From: an uncultured Acidobacteriaceae bacterium
GTDB taxonomy: Bacteria > Acidobacteriota > Terriglobia > Terriglobales > Acidobacteriaceae
Reading direction: 5' to 3'
NCBI GenBank assembly: GCA_903849645.1
Contig: CAINJJ010000015.1
Location: 123,591-187,590, forward strand
Length of the DNA stretch: 64,000 bases
Both the position numbers and the translations under genes were made by a program. Positions 9,426 to 17,841 of the stretch are shown one piece after another (position 1 is the first letter of the stretch; each line of letters starts with the position of its first letter). The notes below the pieces were generated by a model. The model searched no databases. It was not told the origin of the DNA and saw nothing but the letters and a program-made list of their open reading frames with translations.

Positions 9426-10613
9426 GTGAACGTGAACCAGGACCAACTCGTCTCATTGAATGCCGCAGGCGGTTCCGCGCCTGTCCGCAAGCCGCTTTTT
9501 GGGCTGGACAAGGCGGCGTTGGCTGCGTGCATGGTTGAGGCGGGCGAGCCGGCATGGCGGGGAGGCCAGTTGGCCGAGGCTCTCTATCGCCAGCGGGTCG
9601 GCGCCCTGGACGAGATTTCGACCCTGCCCAAGGCTCTGAGGCAGCGGCTCGCGGCAGAGGGCTGGGAAGTTGACCGGCCGCTGATAGCCCAGGTCTTCAA
9701 GTCGGTGGACGGGACGGAACGCTACCTTGTCCAGGGCCAGGGCGGCGATGCGCAGACGGTGGAGACCGTCTGGATGCCGGAGGGCGACGAGGGAGAGAGC
9801 GGCGACGGGCTTGATGAAGCGGGCGGGGGAGCCGAGGAATCACCCGCGGTGATGAGGCGTTGGGATCGTGCGACGATCTGCGTTTCAAGCCAGGTGGGCT
9901 GCGCGGTGAACTGCCAGTTCTGCCTGACCGCCAAGCTTGGCTTGCAGCGGAACCTGACAGCGGGCGAGATCGCGGGGCAGGTGGTTTCGGTGATGGAGCG
10001 GCATGCCGTGGAGGTGGGCCGCGACCGCGTGAATCTGGTGTTCATGGGCATGGGCGAGCCTTTTCTGAACTATGACCAGTTCATGGGGGCGGTGCGCCTG
10101 CTGGTGGACGGGGTGGGCCTGAGCCCGCAGCGGATGACGGTGTCCACCTCCGGGATTGTTCCGGGGATCGAGCGGTTTGCCCAGGAGCCGGCCGAGTGGA
10201 GGCCCAAACTGGCCATCAGCCTCAATGCCCCCAACGACGCGATTCGCGGCGAAGTGATGCCGGTCAACCGCAAGTGGCCGATTGCGGCCGTGGTGGACGC
10301 GGTGCGCCAGGTGCGGCTGCGTGCGCGCGAACGCATCACGTTTGAGTACGTGCTGCTGGGCGGCGTGACGGATCAGGCCGAACATGCGCGAGAGGTGGCG
10401 GGCCTGGTGCGGCGGACGGGGCTGCCGGCCAAGGTGAACCTCATCGCATGGAATCCCGGCCCCGGCATGGCCTATGCGATGCCGCGGCCAGGGGCGGTCG
10501 AGGCCTTTCGCCACATCCTGACCAACGCGGGAATTGCAACGTATCTTCGCAAGCCGCGCGGACGGGACATCTACGCGGCCTGCGGACAACTGAAGCGTAC
10601 GGTCGAGGGGTAA
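9426..10613 (+). CDS. rlmN: 23S rRNA (adenine-C2)/tRNA methyltransferase RlmN
   Basis: This radical-SAM enzyme methylates C2 of A2503 in 23S rRNA and of A37 in some tRNAs. The 4Fe-4S cysteines of the CxxxCxxC motif are at residues 159, 163 and 166 (GCAVNCQFC). The VFMGMGEP motif follows, and the C-terminal catalytic cysteine sits in IYAACGQL. The start is a GTG at 9426 without a clear ribosome binding site. It keeps the normal N-terminal helical domain (GEPAWRGGQLAEALY). An acidic, glycine-rich insertion (about residues 119-143) just before the radical-SAM core makes the protein slightly longer than usual. Confidence 0.95.
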   Translation: MNVNQDQLVSLNAAGGSAPVRKPLFGLDKAALAACMVEAGEPAWRGGQLAEALYRQRVGALDEISTLPKALRQRLAAEGWEVDRPLIAQVFKSVDGTERYLVQGQGGDAQTVETVWMPEGDEGESGDGLDEAGGGAEESPAVMRRWDRATICVSSQVGCAVNCQFCLTAKLGLQRNLTAGEIAGQVVSVMERHAVEVGRDRVNLVFMGMGEPFLNYDQFMGAVRLLVDGVGLSPQRMTVSTSGIVPGIERFAQEPAEWRPKLAISLNAPNDAIRGEVMPVNRKWPIAAVVDAVRQVRLRARERITFEYVLLGGVTDQAEHAREVAGLVRRTGLPAKVNLIAWNPGPGMAYAMPRPGAVEAFRHILTNAGIATYLRKPRGRDIYAACGQLKRTVEG

Positions 10614-10625
10614 ATCCCCGGTCGC

Positions 10626-11141
10626 CTATTTGGCAGGCATGGGGAGCGGCTTGACGGATCCGCAGTCGGAGCCCTTGAAGATCGAAGTGGATTCGCTTGT
10701 CCACTCGACAGGCATGGAGTTTGGTCCGGCCTGCATCACTCCATCAAAGTGAACCTTTCCCGTGGCGCGGTCGCCGCCGCTCCAGGAAGACTCGACCGTC
10801 CCCTTGCCGTTCATTCTTCCACTGCACACCATGTCAGCCGTCATGCCCGTGGCCTTGAGCGAGACGTTGACAATCTGGCAGTCCTTGCCTTGAGGCATGG
10901 GCGCCCCGTACTTGTCGATCATCTCCTGCGTCAGGCAGACCTGCGTGGTTGTGGTCTGGCCGCTGAACGGTGAATTCGCGCCCGGCGGCAGGGTGATTCC
11001 GGGCGGAAGCGGGGATTTTTGCCAGGACATTTTCGTGGTCATCTCCCAAAGGCCGGGCTTGCGAACGGCCTGGGCCACGGCCGCGAGGGCTACCGTCAAC
11101 AGCGAACAGCTCAATACAATCCAAAAGCTGGACTTGCGCAT
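10626..11141 (-). CDS. DUF3617 secreted protein, copy 2 of a tandem pair
   Basis: The function is unknown. The 171-residue product has a signal peptide (MRKSSFWIVLSCSLLTVALAAVAQA) followed by the DUF3617 opening RKPGLWEMTTKM. The typical VCLTQEMIDKYG and three further cysteines (DCQIVNV, MVCSGRM, SDCGSVKPLPMP) probably form disulfides in the periplasm. GGAGGAAAG directly precedes the ATG at 11141. It shares the start MRKS, the KPGLWEMTT-type block and the end DCGSVKP with the gene upstream, so the two arose by tandem duplication. Confidence 0.85.
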   Translation of the reverse strand: MRKSSFWIVLSCSLLTVALAAVAQAVRKPGLWEMTTKMSWQKSPLPPGITLPPGANSPFSGQTTTTQVCLTQEMIDKYGAPMPQGKDCQIVNVSLKATGMTADMVCSGRMNGKGTVESSWSGGDRATGKVHFDGVMQAGPNSMPVEWTSESTSIFKGSDCGSVKPLPMPAK

Positions 11142-11181
11142 CTTTCCTCCAGTTTGATCGCGCGGACCGCGCGCCTCCACT

Positions 11182-11685
11182 CTAAGGGAAGAGGCCTTGG
11201 TCTGGCATGGGGTAGGGCTTCACGCTGCCGCAGTCCTCGCCTTTGAAGACGGATACGGAGGTGGCCGTCCACTCCACCTGCCTGCTGGAGGCGCCGTTCA
11301 TCACCGTTCCGGTGAAATGAACCGTGCCCTTTGCCCGGTCAGCGGTCCAGGAGGATTCCGCGTTTATTTTGCCCGTCACGCGCCCGGTGCAATCCAGTTC
11401 GGCGGTCATGCTGCTTTCCTTTTTGTCCAGGCTTGTCACGCGGCAGCCGCCCCTGGTCTGAGGCAGGGGAGCGCCGTATTTTTCAAGCAAAGGCTGGGTG
11501 AGGCAGACCATCGATGTATGGGGAGTGGGGCCAGCGGGGATTCCGGGGGTCCTTTCCAGCGATGGCGGAAAGGCGGTAGTGGTGGTCATCTCCCACAGGC
11601 CGGCTTTCCTGTTCTGCGCCCAGGCAAAGACGGCCGCAGCCAGAAAACAGCAGATCAGGGTGGTCAGGATCAGGGACTTGCGCAT
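11182..11685 (-). CDS. DUF3617 secreted protein, copy 1 of a tandem pair
   Basis: The function is unknown. The 167-residue product has a signal peptide (MRKSLILTTLICCFLAAAVFAWA), the KAGLWEMTTTTAFPPS block, MVCLTQPLLEKYGAPLPQ, and the C-terminal GEDCGSVKPYPMP. AGGAGG lies six bases before the ATG at 11685. Its stop is about 40 bases from the start of the second DUF3617 gene, so the two are probably cotranscribed. The four cysteines are conserved between the copies. Confidence 0.85.
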   Translation of the reverse strand: MRKSLILTTLICCFLAAAVFAWAQNRKAGLWEMTTTTAFPPSLERTPGIPAGPTPHTSMVCLTQPLLEKYGAPLPQTRGGCRVTSLDKKESSMTAELDCTGRVTGKINAESSWTADRAKGTVHFTGTVMNGASSRQVEWTATSVSVFKGEDCGSVKPYPMPDQGLFP

Positions 11686-11765
11686 GGTGCCTCCTGCGCA
11701 AGGACGCATTTGCCGGACTGAACGCTCATTGGCTCCCGGTCCCAGGATAGGAAAGAGAAAACGGC

Positions 11766-12854
11766 TCAGGAACGGCTGCCGAGATTGGCGCGGCCAAGGG
11801 CCAGCAAGGCTCCTGTCACGCGACCGGCCGCGTGGCGGACGACGCTTTCTTCGCTGGCGAAGTTTCCGGCGATGCAGTGCACGCCGAGCGCCTCGATTCT
11901 CTCAATGTCGGCCACGATGGGCGAGGCGTCTTCCATGGCGTAGCGGGCCAGGGTAGCGGCGGAGAAGGGCGCGGTGTTGACCAGCGCGTAGTCAAAGACA
12001 GGGGCGTGGGTGTGGGCGTAGATGCGCTCGATGTGCTGCGAAGCGGTGAGCCCCAGGCTCTCGTTGGCCTGGGTCATGAGGTTGCAGACAAAGACCTTGA
12101 CGCCGCGCGCGCGGGCCAGGGCCGCGGGCAGGCCCTCGACCAGCAGGTTGGTGATGAGCGAGGTATAGAGGGAGCCGGGTCCTACTGTGATCAGGTCGGC
12201 GCGTTCGATGGCATCGAGCGCTTCCGGCAGCGGCGCGGCGTTGGGAGGGTCGAGCATGAGTTCCACAATGCGGCTGCGGCTGGCGGTGATGTTGGTTTCG
12301 CCGCGCACCAGTGAACCGTCTTCCATGCGCGCAACCAGGGTGGTGTTGGCCGTGGTGACCGGGTAGATACGGCCGCGCGTGGCCAGAATCTTCGAGGCCA
12401 GTTGAATGGCGTGGGCAAAGTCGCCGGTGATCTCGGTCAGAGCGGCCACAAACAGATTGCCGAAGTTGTGGCCTTCCAGGGCGTCTCCGGAGCGGAAGCG
12501 ATGGGCGAAGAGGCGCGCCAGCAGGTCTTCTTCCTCGCTGAGAGCCACCATGCAGTTGCGCAGGTCGCCGGGCGGCAGCATGTTGAAGTCGCGGCGCAGC
12601 CGGCCCGAGGAGCCGCCGTCGTCGGTGACGGTGACCAGGGCGGCGAGGTCTGCGATCAGGCCCGCTTCGGGAGGCGTTCCAGCGGAGATGACATGACGGC
12701 GAAGCCCGCGCAGGAGCGTGGACAGGCCGGTGCCGCCGCCGATGGCAACCACCCTCAGTGGCGGAACTGGGGCAATACCGCGCATACCCGCCTCCGGATG
12801 CAGGGGAAGATCCTGGCTGGAGGGCGGATCAGATTCAGATCGGTTGGGATTCAC
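11766..12854 (-). CDS. yvcK: YvcK/CofD-like family protein (gluconeogenesis factor)
   Basis: YvcK-family proteins bind UDP-GlcNAc-type sugar nucleotides and support growth on gluconeogenic carbon and normal cell-wall synthesis. The 362-residue product carries the glycine-rich motif RVVAIGGGTGLSTLLRGL near residues 34-51, then TVTDDGGSSGRLR, GDLRNCMVAL and GPGSLYTSLITNLLV, all hallmarks of the family. The start is a GTG at 12854 that follows the stop of the upstream TPR gene by seven bases. An internal ATG (residue 24) is an alternative. A perfect 14-bp palindrome (GTACCCTAGGGTAC, 12857-12870) spans the junction. Confidence 0.92.
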   Translation of the reverse strand: MNPNRSESDPPSSQDLPLHPEAGMRGIAPVPPLRVVAIGGGTGLSTLLRGLRRHVISAGTPPEAGLIADLAALVTVTDDGGSSGRLRRDFNMLPPGDLRNCMVALSEEEDLLARLFAHRFRSGDALEGHNFGNLFVAALTEITGDFAHAIQLASKILATRGRIYPVTTANTTLVARMEDGSLVRGETNITASRSRIVELMLDPPNAAPLPEALDAIERADLITVGPGSLYTSLITNLLVEGLPAALARARGVKVFVCNLMTQANESLGLTASQHIERIYAHTHAPVFDYALVNTAPFSAATLARYAMEDASPIVADIERIEALGVHCIAGNFASEESVVRHAAGRVTGALLALGRANLGSRS

Positions 12855-12861
12855 TTGTACC

Positions 12862-13425
12862 CTAGGGTACCTCAGGATAGAGCAACTCGGTAAATCGGGG
12901 GTCGTCTGCCATGTTCTGGAAGTCGTTATCAGCGCGCGCCTGGAGACGGTTTTTAGGGTTCAGTTCGATGGCCAGTTCCAGGTTTCCCAGGCAATCCTGG
13001 GTGCGCCCGAGGATCGAGTCCAGCAGGGCGAGCCCGTAGTAGGCGTAATCGGCCTGCGGATGCGACTCAAGGATGCCGGCGAACTGTTCCCGCGCCTCTT
13101 CGTAGTAGCCGGTGTTCAACTGCGAGATGGCGTAGTCGTAGCGCTCCTCGGGGGTGGAGAAGGCGAGGTTGTGCTTGTCCAATTGCCGCTGGCAGGTGGA
13201 GATATACATCTGGCAGCGCTCTCTGAAGACGGCCGGAGCTTCGTGCAGGAGCTTTTCGAAGGCGGCCAGCGCCTTTTCATACTTGCCCTGCTGGAGCAAG
13301 AGGACGGCTGCCTGATAATGCTGGAAGGCAGGGCCCGTGCCGGTGTTGGATAGTCCACCGACCTTGGCGGCCGGAGGGGTAGACTTCTTGCGGCTGGACG
13401 CCGCCGATCGGGCCTCTTGCGTCAT
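12862..13425 (-). CDS. Tetratricopeptide-repeat protein upstream of yvcK
   Basis: The 187-residue cytoplasmic protein has no signal peptide. The N-terminal 35 residues are basic and low in complexity. TPR-like helical pairs follow (YQAAVLLLQQGKYEKALAAFEKLLHEAP; ISQLNTGYYEEAREQFAGILESHPQ; LALLDSILGRTQDCLGNLELAIELNP). It is probably a protein-interaction scaffold with an unknown partner. The tight junction with yvcK suggests cotranscription. The start at 13425 is one choice; the open frame continues to 13485 without a better site. Confidence 0.75.
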   Translation of the reverse strand: MTQEARSAASSRKKSTPPAAKVGGLSNTGTGPAFQHYQAAVLLLQQGKYEKALAAFEKLLHEAPAVFRERCQMYISTCQRQLDKHNLAFSTPEERYDYAISQLNTGYYEEAREQFAGILESHPQADYAYYGLALLDSILGRTQDCLGNLELAIELNPKNRLQARADNDFQNMADDPRFTELLYPEVP

Positions 13426-13570
13426 GAGTTTGCCGGGAGCCAGCCAGCCTTCACGCAGAGTTTCGCCGGGATGTTTCCGGCACACACACCGCGCCTGGCC
13501 ATTGCTCTGCTCAGGCCCTCTTTATACGCAGAACCTCGTTTTGAGTCAATGGGGAGGCTGGAATTGCGAG

Positions 13571-14191
13571 TTATGCGGTAGTTTGCCCGGCCGGGTTGCG
13601 ATAGATGGATGGATTCAAGGCGGGGTCGTTGTACATCTTCAACTGGCGATAAAGCTTGAATCTCCGTGTGCCGGCCATGGTCTGCCGCCAGAGGTCGTCG
13701 AGGCAGGCGGCAAGGTCGGCGCGCTGCTCCTCCAGTGTGGCAAGGCGCTCCCTGTTGCGCGCCGCGTGCCCGGCAGGCGCGTCCGCACGCTCGGCCTCCT
13801 CACGCGTGTGATAGATCTTCAAAGCCAGGATGGAGAGCCGGTCGATCATCAGCCCAGGGGATTCGGAGTTGAGGGGCGCGGCCGGATGGGGAAGGTTTTG
13901 GGGGCCAAGCCAAGCCAGAAGAAACCGGTCGAGTTGCTCGGCCAGGTCGTTGCGGCGCTGGTTGGTCGAGTCCACGCGGCGCTTGACCGCGGCCAGGTCG
14001 GCATCGGTGGCCGAGGGAACTCTTGCCTCGTCTTCAATGTGCCAGAGTTCAAAGTTGGCGCGATGCTGGCGGGCGACAGCCTGCATCCAATCCCCATCGC
14101 AGTTAACGGACAGCGCCGGCGGCGCATCCGCCATGTGCCACGCGCTGGTTTGCCGATCATGGAGCAGGACGATGGCGTCGGCAGAGAGCAT
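13571..14191 (-). CDS. DUF4254 domain protein
   Basis: The biochemical function is unknown. The 206-residue product matches DUF4254 along its length: NFELWHIEDEARVPSATDAD, NQRRNDLAEQLDRFLL, the SPGLMIDRLSILALKIYHTRE block, and the C-terminal KLYRQLKMYNDPALNP. It looks like a soluble helical protein. It is divergent from an ATP-grasp gene with about 150 bases between them. DUF4254 genes are often near envelope-glycan genes in other bacteria (from memory), but nothing here proves such a role. Confidence 0.88.
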   Translation of the reverse strand: MLSADAIVLLHDRQTSAWHMADAPPALSVNCDGDWMQAVARQHRANFELWHIEDEARVPSATDADLAAVKRRVDSTNQRRNDLAEQLDRFLLAWLGPQNLPHPAAPLNSESPGLMIDRLSILALKIYHTREEAERADAPAGHAARNRERLATLEEQRADLAACLDDLWRQTMAGTRRFKLYRQLKMYNDPALNPSIYRNPAGQTTA

Positions 14192-14344
14192 TCTGAACGG
14201 TCCTTTGAGACCGCGCGATTTCCGGCGGCTCTCACTATGGTAGAACTATCTTCACCTGAGAACCAGACAGGGCTCATTTTCGGAGGAGCGTGGCTGGGAA
14301 ACCAGCCCGCGGAAGCAGCGGGAGTTATCAGGAGCGGAGGGCCA

Positions 14345-15550
14345 ATGGCCGGGGAGATCGAGCGGTTTCTTTGTATCGCCAGTTATGAGAAGGGGCAGGA
14401 TTTCCTGCGCCAGTGCGCGGAGTTGGGGGTCAAGCCCACCCTGCTGACGGTGGATAAACTCCGCAATGCCGACTGGCCGCTGGATGCGCTCGAGGAACTG
14501 ACCTCGATGCCCGAGGGGCTGAGCCGCGAACAAATCCTGAACACGGTCTCCTGGATGATGCGCGGGCGGCGCTTTGACCGGGTGATTGCACTGGACGAGT
14601 TTGACCTGGAGACAGCGGCGCAGATCCGTGAGCACCTGCGCACGCCGGGCATGGGCACGAGCGCAACGGCCTTCTATCGCGACAAGCTGGCCATGAGAAC
14701 GGGAGCCAGGGAGGCAGGATTCCTGGTACCGGAGTTCAGCCGGGTGGTGAACTACGACGAACTGCGCGCCTACATGGACCGGGTGCCCGCTCCCTGGCTG
14801 CTCAAGCCGCGTTCCGAGGCCTCGGCGCTGGGCATCCGCAAGATTCAGAACCCGGAGCAGCTCTGGCGGGCTCTGGACGAGCTGGGCGACCGGCAGAGCT
14901 ACTTTGTGCTGGAGCAGTTCGTGCCCGGCGAGATCTTTCACGTGGATTCGGTCGTGAGCGAGAAGAAGGTCCTGTTTTCCGTGGTCCACCAGTATGGCCG
15001 TCCGCCCATGCAGGTGATGCACGACGGGGGGGTATTCACCACGCGCACGGTGGACCGCGCCAGCCAGGATTGGCAGGACCTGACCACGTTGAACGCCGCG
15101 CTGGCTCCGGGGCTGGGCATGACGCGCGGCGTCACCCACGCCGAATACATCAAGGCTCATGCCGATGGGCGGTTCTACTTCCTGGAGATTGCGGCACGGG
15201 TGGGCGGTGCGTTCATCTCCGACCTGGTGGAGACGGCGACCGGCGTGAATCTGTGGCGGGAGTGGGCGCGCCTGGAGGTCGCCAGCCTCCGCGGCGAGCA
15301 ATATACGCTGCCGGAGACGACCGAGAGCTACGCCGGAAGCGTTCTCTGCCTGGCGCAGACCGCGGAGCCCGACACCTCAGGATTCAACGCGCCTGAAATC
15401 GTGATTCGCATGAAGAAGCACCATCATGCAGGGATGATTGTGCGCTCGGAGGACCCGGAGCGGGTGAGGACGCTGCTGGAAGAGTACAGCGCGGAGTTTG
15501 CGCGGCGGTTTCTGGCCTCAATGCCGGCTCCGGACAAGCCCACGGCATGA
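14345..15550 (+). CDS. ATP-grasp family ligase-like protein
   Basis: ATP-grasp enzymes join a carboxylate to an amine or thiol using ATP; the substrate here is unknown. The 401-residue protein has the nucleotide-binding subdomains with YRDKLAMRTGAREAGFLVPEF (start of the fold), WLLKPRSEASALGIRKI, VLEQFVPGEIFHVDSVV, and the metal-binding end FYFLEIAARVGGAFISDLVE. The start at 14345 is preceded by GGAGCGGAGGG. The frame is open far upstream, but that part is antisense to DUF4254 and is not coding. It is followed by a GyrI-like gene and galT on the same strand. Confidence 0.87.
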   Translation: MAGEIERFLCIASYEKGQDFLRQCAELGVKPTLLTVDKLRNADWPLDALEELTSMPEGLSREQILNTVSWMMRGRRFDRVIALDEFDLETAAQIREHLRTPGMGTSATAFYRDKLAMRTGAREAGFLVPEFSRVVNYDELRAYMDRVPAPWLLKPRSEASALGIRKIQNPEQLWRALDELGDRQSYFVLEQFVPGEIFHVDSVVSEKKVLFSVVHQYGRPPMQVMHDGGVFTTRTVDRASQDWQDLTTLNAALAPGLGMTRGVTHAEYIKAHADGRFYFLEIAARVGGAFISDLVETATGVNLWREWARLEVASLRGEQYTLPETTESYAGSVLCLAQTAEPDTSGFNAPEIVIRMKKHHHAGMIVRSEDPERVRTLLEEYSAEFARRFLASMPAPDKPTA

Positions 15551-15713
15551 GCGTTGTCCTTATGCCGGTCTCGGGAACGCGCGCCATGCGCAGCCGTGCG
15601 GGCCGCATGTTGCGGATGCTACTATCGGCGGACGGCGCAGGCCGCGGCGGACGAGTGCGCGCGCCGAATCGGATGGAAAGATATGCGGTCAGCCGCGGAG
15701 AATTGGAGCTGAG

Positions 15714-16169
15714 ATGAGCCTGACGGAGAAGCCCGAACTGATCACCTGGCCGGAGACCCATTATGTGTTTGTCGAGAAGGCGGGACCGTTCATGAAAACC
15801 GCGCCCCAGGCCTGGCAGGAGTTGCATGCCCTGGTGCCTGCGATCGCCGCGGCAAATAAGATTACCGGCTACCTGAGCCTCTACCGGATGGGCCCGAATC
15901 TCTATCGAGCCGGCGTGTCTGTCGCACAGGCGCCCAACGCAGTGCCCGAGGGGATGTCGTACGAGCTTTTTGCCGGAGGCCCGTACAGCCGCTTTGTGCT
16001 GACCGGGTCGTACGCACAACTGCCGGAGGCCTCCCGGCGGGCGTGGGAGATTGCCGAGGAGGAGAAGATTCCGCTGCGCGCGGGGTACGCAATCGAGAAC
16101 TACCTCAAGGACCCGCGCACCACGCCGGCCGACGAACTGGTGACGGAGATTCTGCTGCCAACGGTGTAA
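15714..16169 (+). CDS. GyrI-like small-molecule-binding domain protein
   Basis: The 151-residue stand-alone protein resembles the effector-binding (GyrI-like/AraC_E_bind) domain. It has the opening block ITWPETHYVFVEKAGPFMKTAPQAWQELHAL, the MSYELFAGGPYSRFVLTGSY strand pattern, and the end AIENYLKDPRTTPADELVTEILLPTV. Such proteins bind small ligands or hydrolyse some compounds. No DNA-binding domain is attached. The start at 15714 has GGAGCTGAG directly upstream. It lies between the ATP-grasp gene and galT on the same strand. Confidence 0.8.
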   Translation: MSLTEKPELITWPETHYVFVEKAGPFMKTAPQAWQELHALVPAIAAANKITGYLSLYRMGPNLYRAGVSVAQAPNAVPEGMSYELFAGGPYSRFVLTGSYAQLPEASRRAWEIAEEEKIPLRAGYAIENYLKDPRTTPADELVTEILLPTV

Positions 16170-16225
16170 GGTTCGCCGAGTGCGTGACACGGGCCGCGCA
16201 TTACAATCGGCTGGGGAGATGGAGC

Positions 16226-17272
16226 ATGGAAAACAAGTGGCAGTTTCCGCATCGGCGCTGGAACCCGCTGCGGCAGGCATGGGTGCTGGTTTCGCCGCAT
16301 CGGACGCAGCGGCCCTGGCAGGGAGAAGTGGGGCAGAAGGCGACGCCCTCCGGGCTTAGCTTCGATCCGGAGTGCTACCTCTGCCCAGGGAACAAGCGGG
16401 CGGGCGGATCCGAGAACCCGGCGTATGAGGGGATTTTCACGTTTGTAAACGATTACGCCGCTCTCTTGCCCGATGCGCCGGCGGAGGCCATCGAGGCTGT
16501 CTCGCCGCTGCTCAAAGCCGAGCCCGCCCGCGGACTCTGCAAGGTGCTTTGCTTTCACCCCGACCACAGCCTGACCCTGGCCCGCATGACACGCGCGGAG
16601 ATTCGCCGGGTGGTGGACGCCTGGACCCGCGAATACGAGGAGCTGGGCGGGTTGGACTGGATCGACTACGTACAGATCTTCGAGAACCGCGGCGCCATGA
16701 TGGGAGCCAGCAATCCCCATCCCCATGGGCAGATCTGGTCCACCGGATTTGTGCCCGACGAGCCGGCCGCCGAGACCGTCTCCCAGCGGGAGCACCTGGC
16801 CCGCACCGGCCATTGCCTGCTATGCGACTATCTGGCGGCCGAGAAGGCGGCCGGCGAACGGTTGATCTTTGAGAACGAGCACTTTGCGGCATTTGTGCCG
16901 TGGTGGGCCGTCTGGCCCTTCGAGGTCCTGCTGGTGAGCCGGCGGCACCTGGGCGCGCTGCCGGAACTGAGCGCAGACGAGCGGGACGGGCTGGCCGACG
17001 CCCTCAACCGGGTGGGGGTCCGCTTCGACAATCTCTTTGAGACCAGCTTTCCCTACACCATGGGCTTTCATCAGACGCCGACGGACGGGGGCGGGCATCC
17101 GGAGTGGCACTTCCACGCGCACTTCTATCCCCCCCTGCTGCGCTCGGCCACGGTGCGCAAGTTCATGGTGGGATTCGAGATGCTGGGAATGCCGCAGCGG
17201 GACATCACGGCGGAGAGCGCGGCGGAGCGGCTCAGGGCCTGCTCGGAACTGCACTTCTGGCCGAGAGCTTGA
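16226..17272 (+). CDS. galT: Galactose-1-phosphate uridylyltransferase
   Basis: This Leloir-pathway enzyme exchanges UMP between UDP-glucose and galactose-1-phosphate. The 348-residue product has the zinc-site motif CYLCPGN near residue 50 and a second pair in GHCLLCDY. The active-site sequence NPHPHGQIWS near residue 162 contains the UMP-accepting histidine. The second domain has WWAVWPFEVLLVSRRH and HFHAHFYPPLLR. GGGGAGATGGAG precedes the ATG at 16226. No other galactose gene is adjacent. Confidence 0.95.
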   Translation: MENKWQFPHRRWNPLRQAWVLVSPHRTQRPWQGEVGQKATPSGLSFDPECYLCPGNKRAGGSENPAYEGIFTFVNDYAALLPDAPAEAIEAVSPLLKAEPARGLCKVLCFHPDHSLTLARMTRAEIRRVVDAWTREYEELGGLDWIDYVQIFENRGAMMGASNPHPHGQIWSTGFVPDEPAAETVSQREHLARTGHCLLCDYLAAEKAAGERLIFENEHFAAFVPWWAVWPFEVLLVSRRHLGALPELSADERDGLADALNRVGVRFDNLFETSFPYTMGFHQTPTDGGGHPEWHFHAHFYPPLLRSATVRKFMVGFEMLGMPQRDITAESAAERLRACSELHFWPRA

Positions 17273-17329
17273 GGGCATCTAGCTGTTAAGGGGCAGGGCT
17301 GAGTCGTGGGGAAACCGCGGCCGGAGATG

Positions 17330-17405
17330 TGGTGAGCTCGCTGGGATTCGAACCCAGGACCCACGCCTTAAAAGGGCGTTGCTCTACCAACTGAGCTACG
17401 AGCTC
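17330..17405 (-). tRNA. tRNA-Lys(UUU), CCA encoded
   Basis: Read on the minus strand this folds as a full cloverleaf. The acceptor arms are GAGCTCG and CGAGCTC. The D arm reads GCTCAGTTGGTAGAGC. The anticodon arm has the stem ACGCC/GGCGT around the loop CTTTTAA, giving anticodon TTT. The T arm is CTGGGTTCGAATCCCAG. The discriminator A is followed by a genomically encoded CCA (17332-17330). Confidence 0.97.
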
Positions 17406-17424
17406 GTTCAAGGCCGCTGAATCC

Positions 17425-17430
17425 AAATTA
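17425..17430 (-). promoter_or_regulatory. Candidate extended -10 promoter of tRNA-Lys
   Basis: On the minus strand TGG followed by TAATTT forms an extended -10 element about 20 bases upstream of the mature tRNA 5' end. No convincing -35 box was found. Confidence 0.35.
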
Positions 17431-17841
17431 CCACAGGGGCGGGTTTGCCGCTTTGGATGGCGGCGAGGCGGGGTATGCCTCCCGGCCGGGGCGCCGGCGC
17501 CGGATGGGGTGAGCCGGATGAATCACACGGGAATTTCCGTGGAAAAACGAGGTTCCGCCGCTGTCTGGGGGCAGTGAACTAAACCACACATTTGGGACAA
17601 CTTCTCCGCAGGCCGCCCCATATGCGGAAACCGCCCGTCTCCGTGCCTCCTATGACAAGAAAGTGGTAGGAGGGGAACCGAGCAAGTGTTATTGTTTTGA
17701 CAACAGTGCGGCAGCTAGGATTCAAGGTGAGCATACCTTCCGGAACAGGTCACCAGGGCTGGTTTTTGAGAGTTTACAGCAACTTGAGGCCAGGGGAATT
17801 GAGAGCAACCGGGTCCGGTTCGGAAGGTTTTGAGGTGAGAG
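17431..17841 (+). promoter_or_regulatory. Intergenic region upstream of the cellulose operon
   Basis: About 410 bases separate the tRNA promoter from bcsQ, with no credible gene. A possible promoter at 17692-17721 combines TTGTTT with TAGGAT at 18-base spacing; a perfect TTGACA (17697-17702) overlaps it but lacks a well-placed -10. I looked for a c-di-GMP riboswitch core and did not recognise one. The ATG of bcsQ has a weak GGTGAGAG upstream. Confidence 0.3.

Noticed and set aside
13337..14344. Long plus-strand open frame ahead of the ATP-grasp gene
   Set aside because: It is antisense to the well-supported DUF4254 and TPR genes, and the family homology starts only at 14345, where a ribosome binding site is present.
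17431..17841. Possible c-di-GMP riboswitch before the bcs operon
   Set aside because: I searched by eye for the GEMM core and tetraloop-receptor pattern and did not find it. A covariance-model search would settle it.
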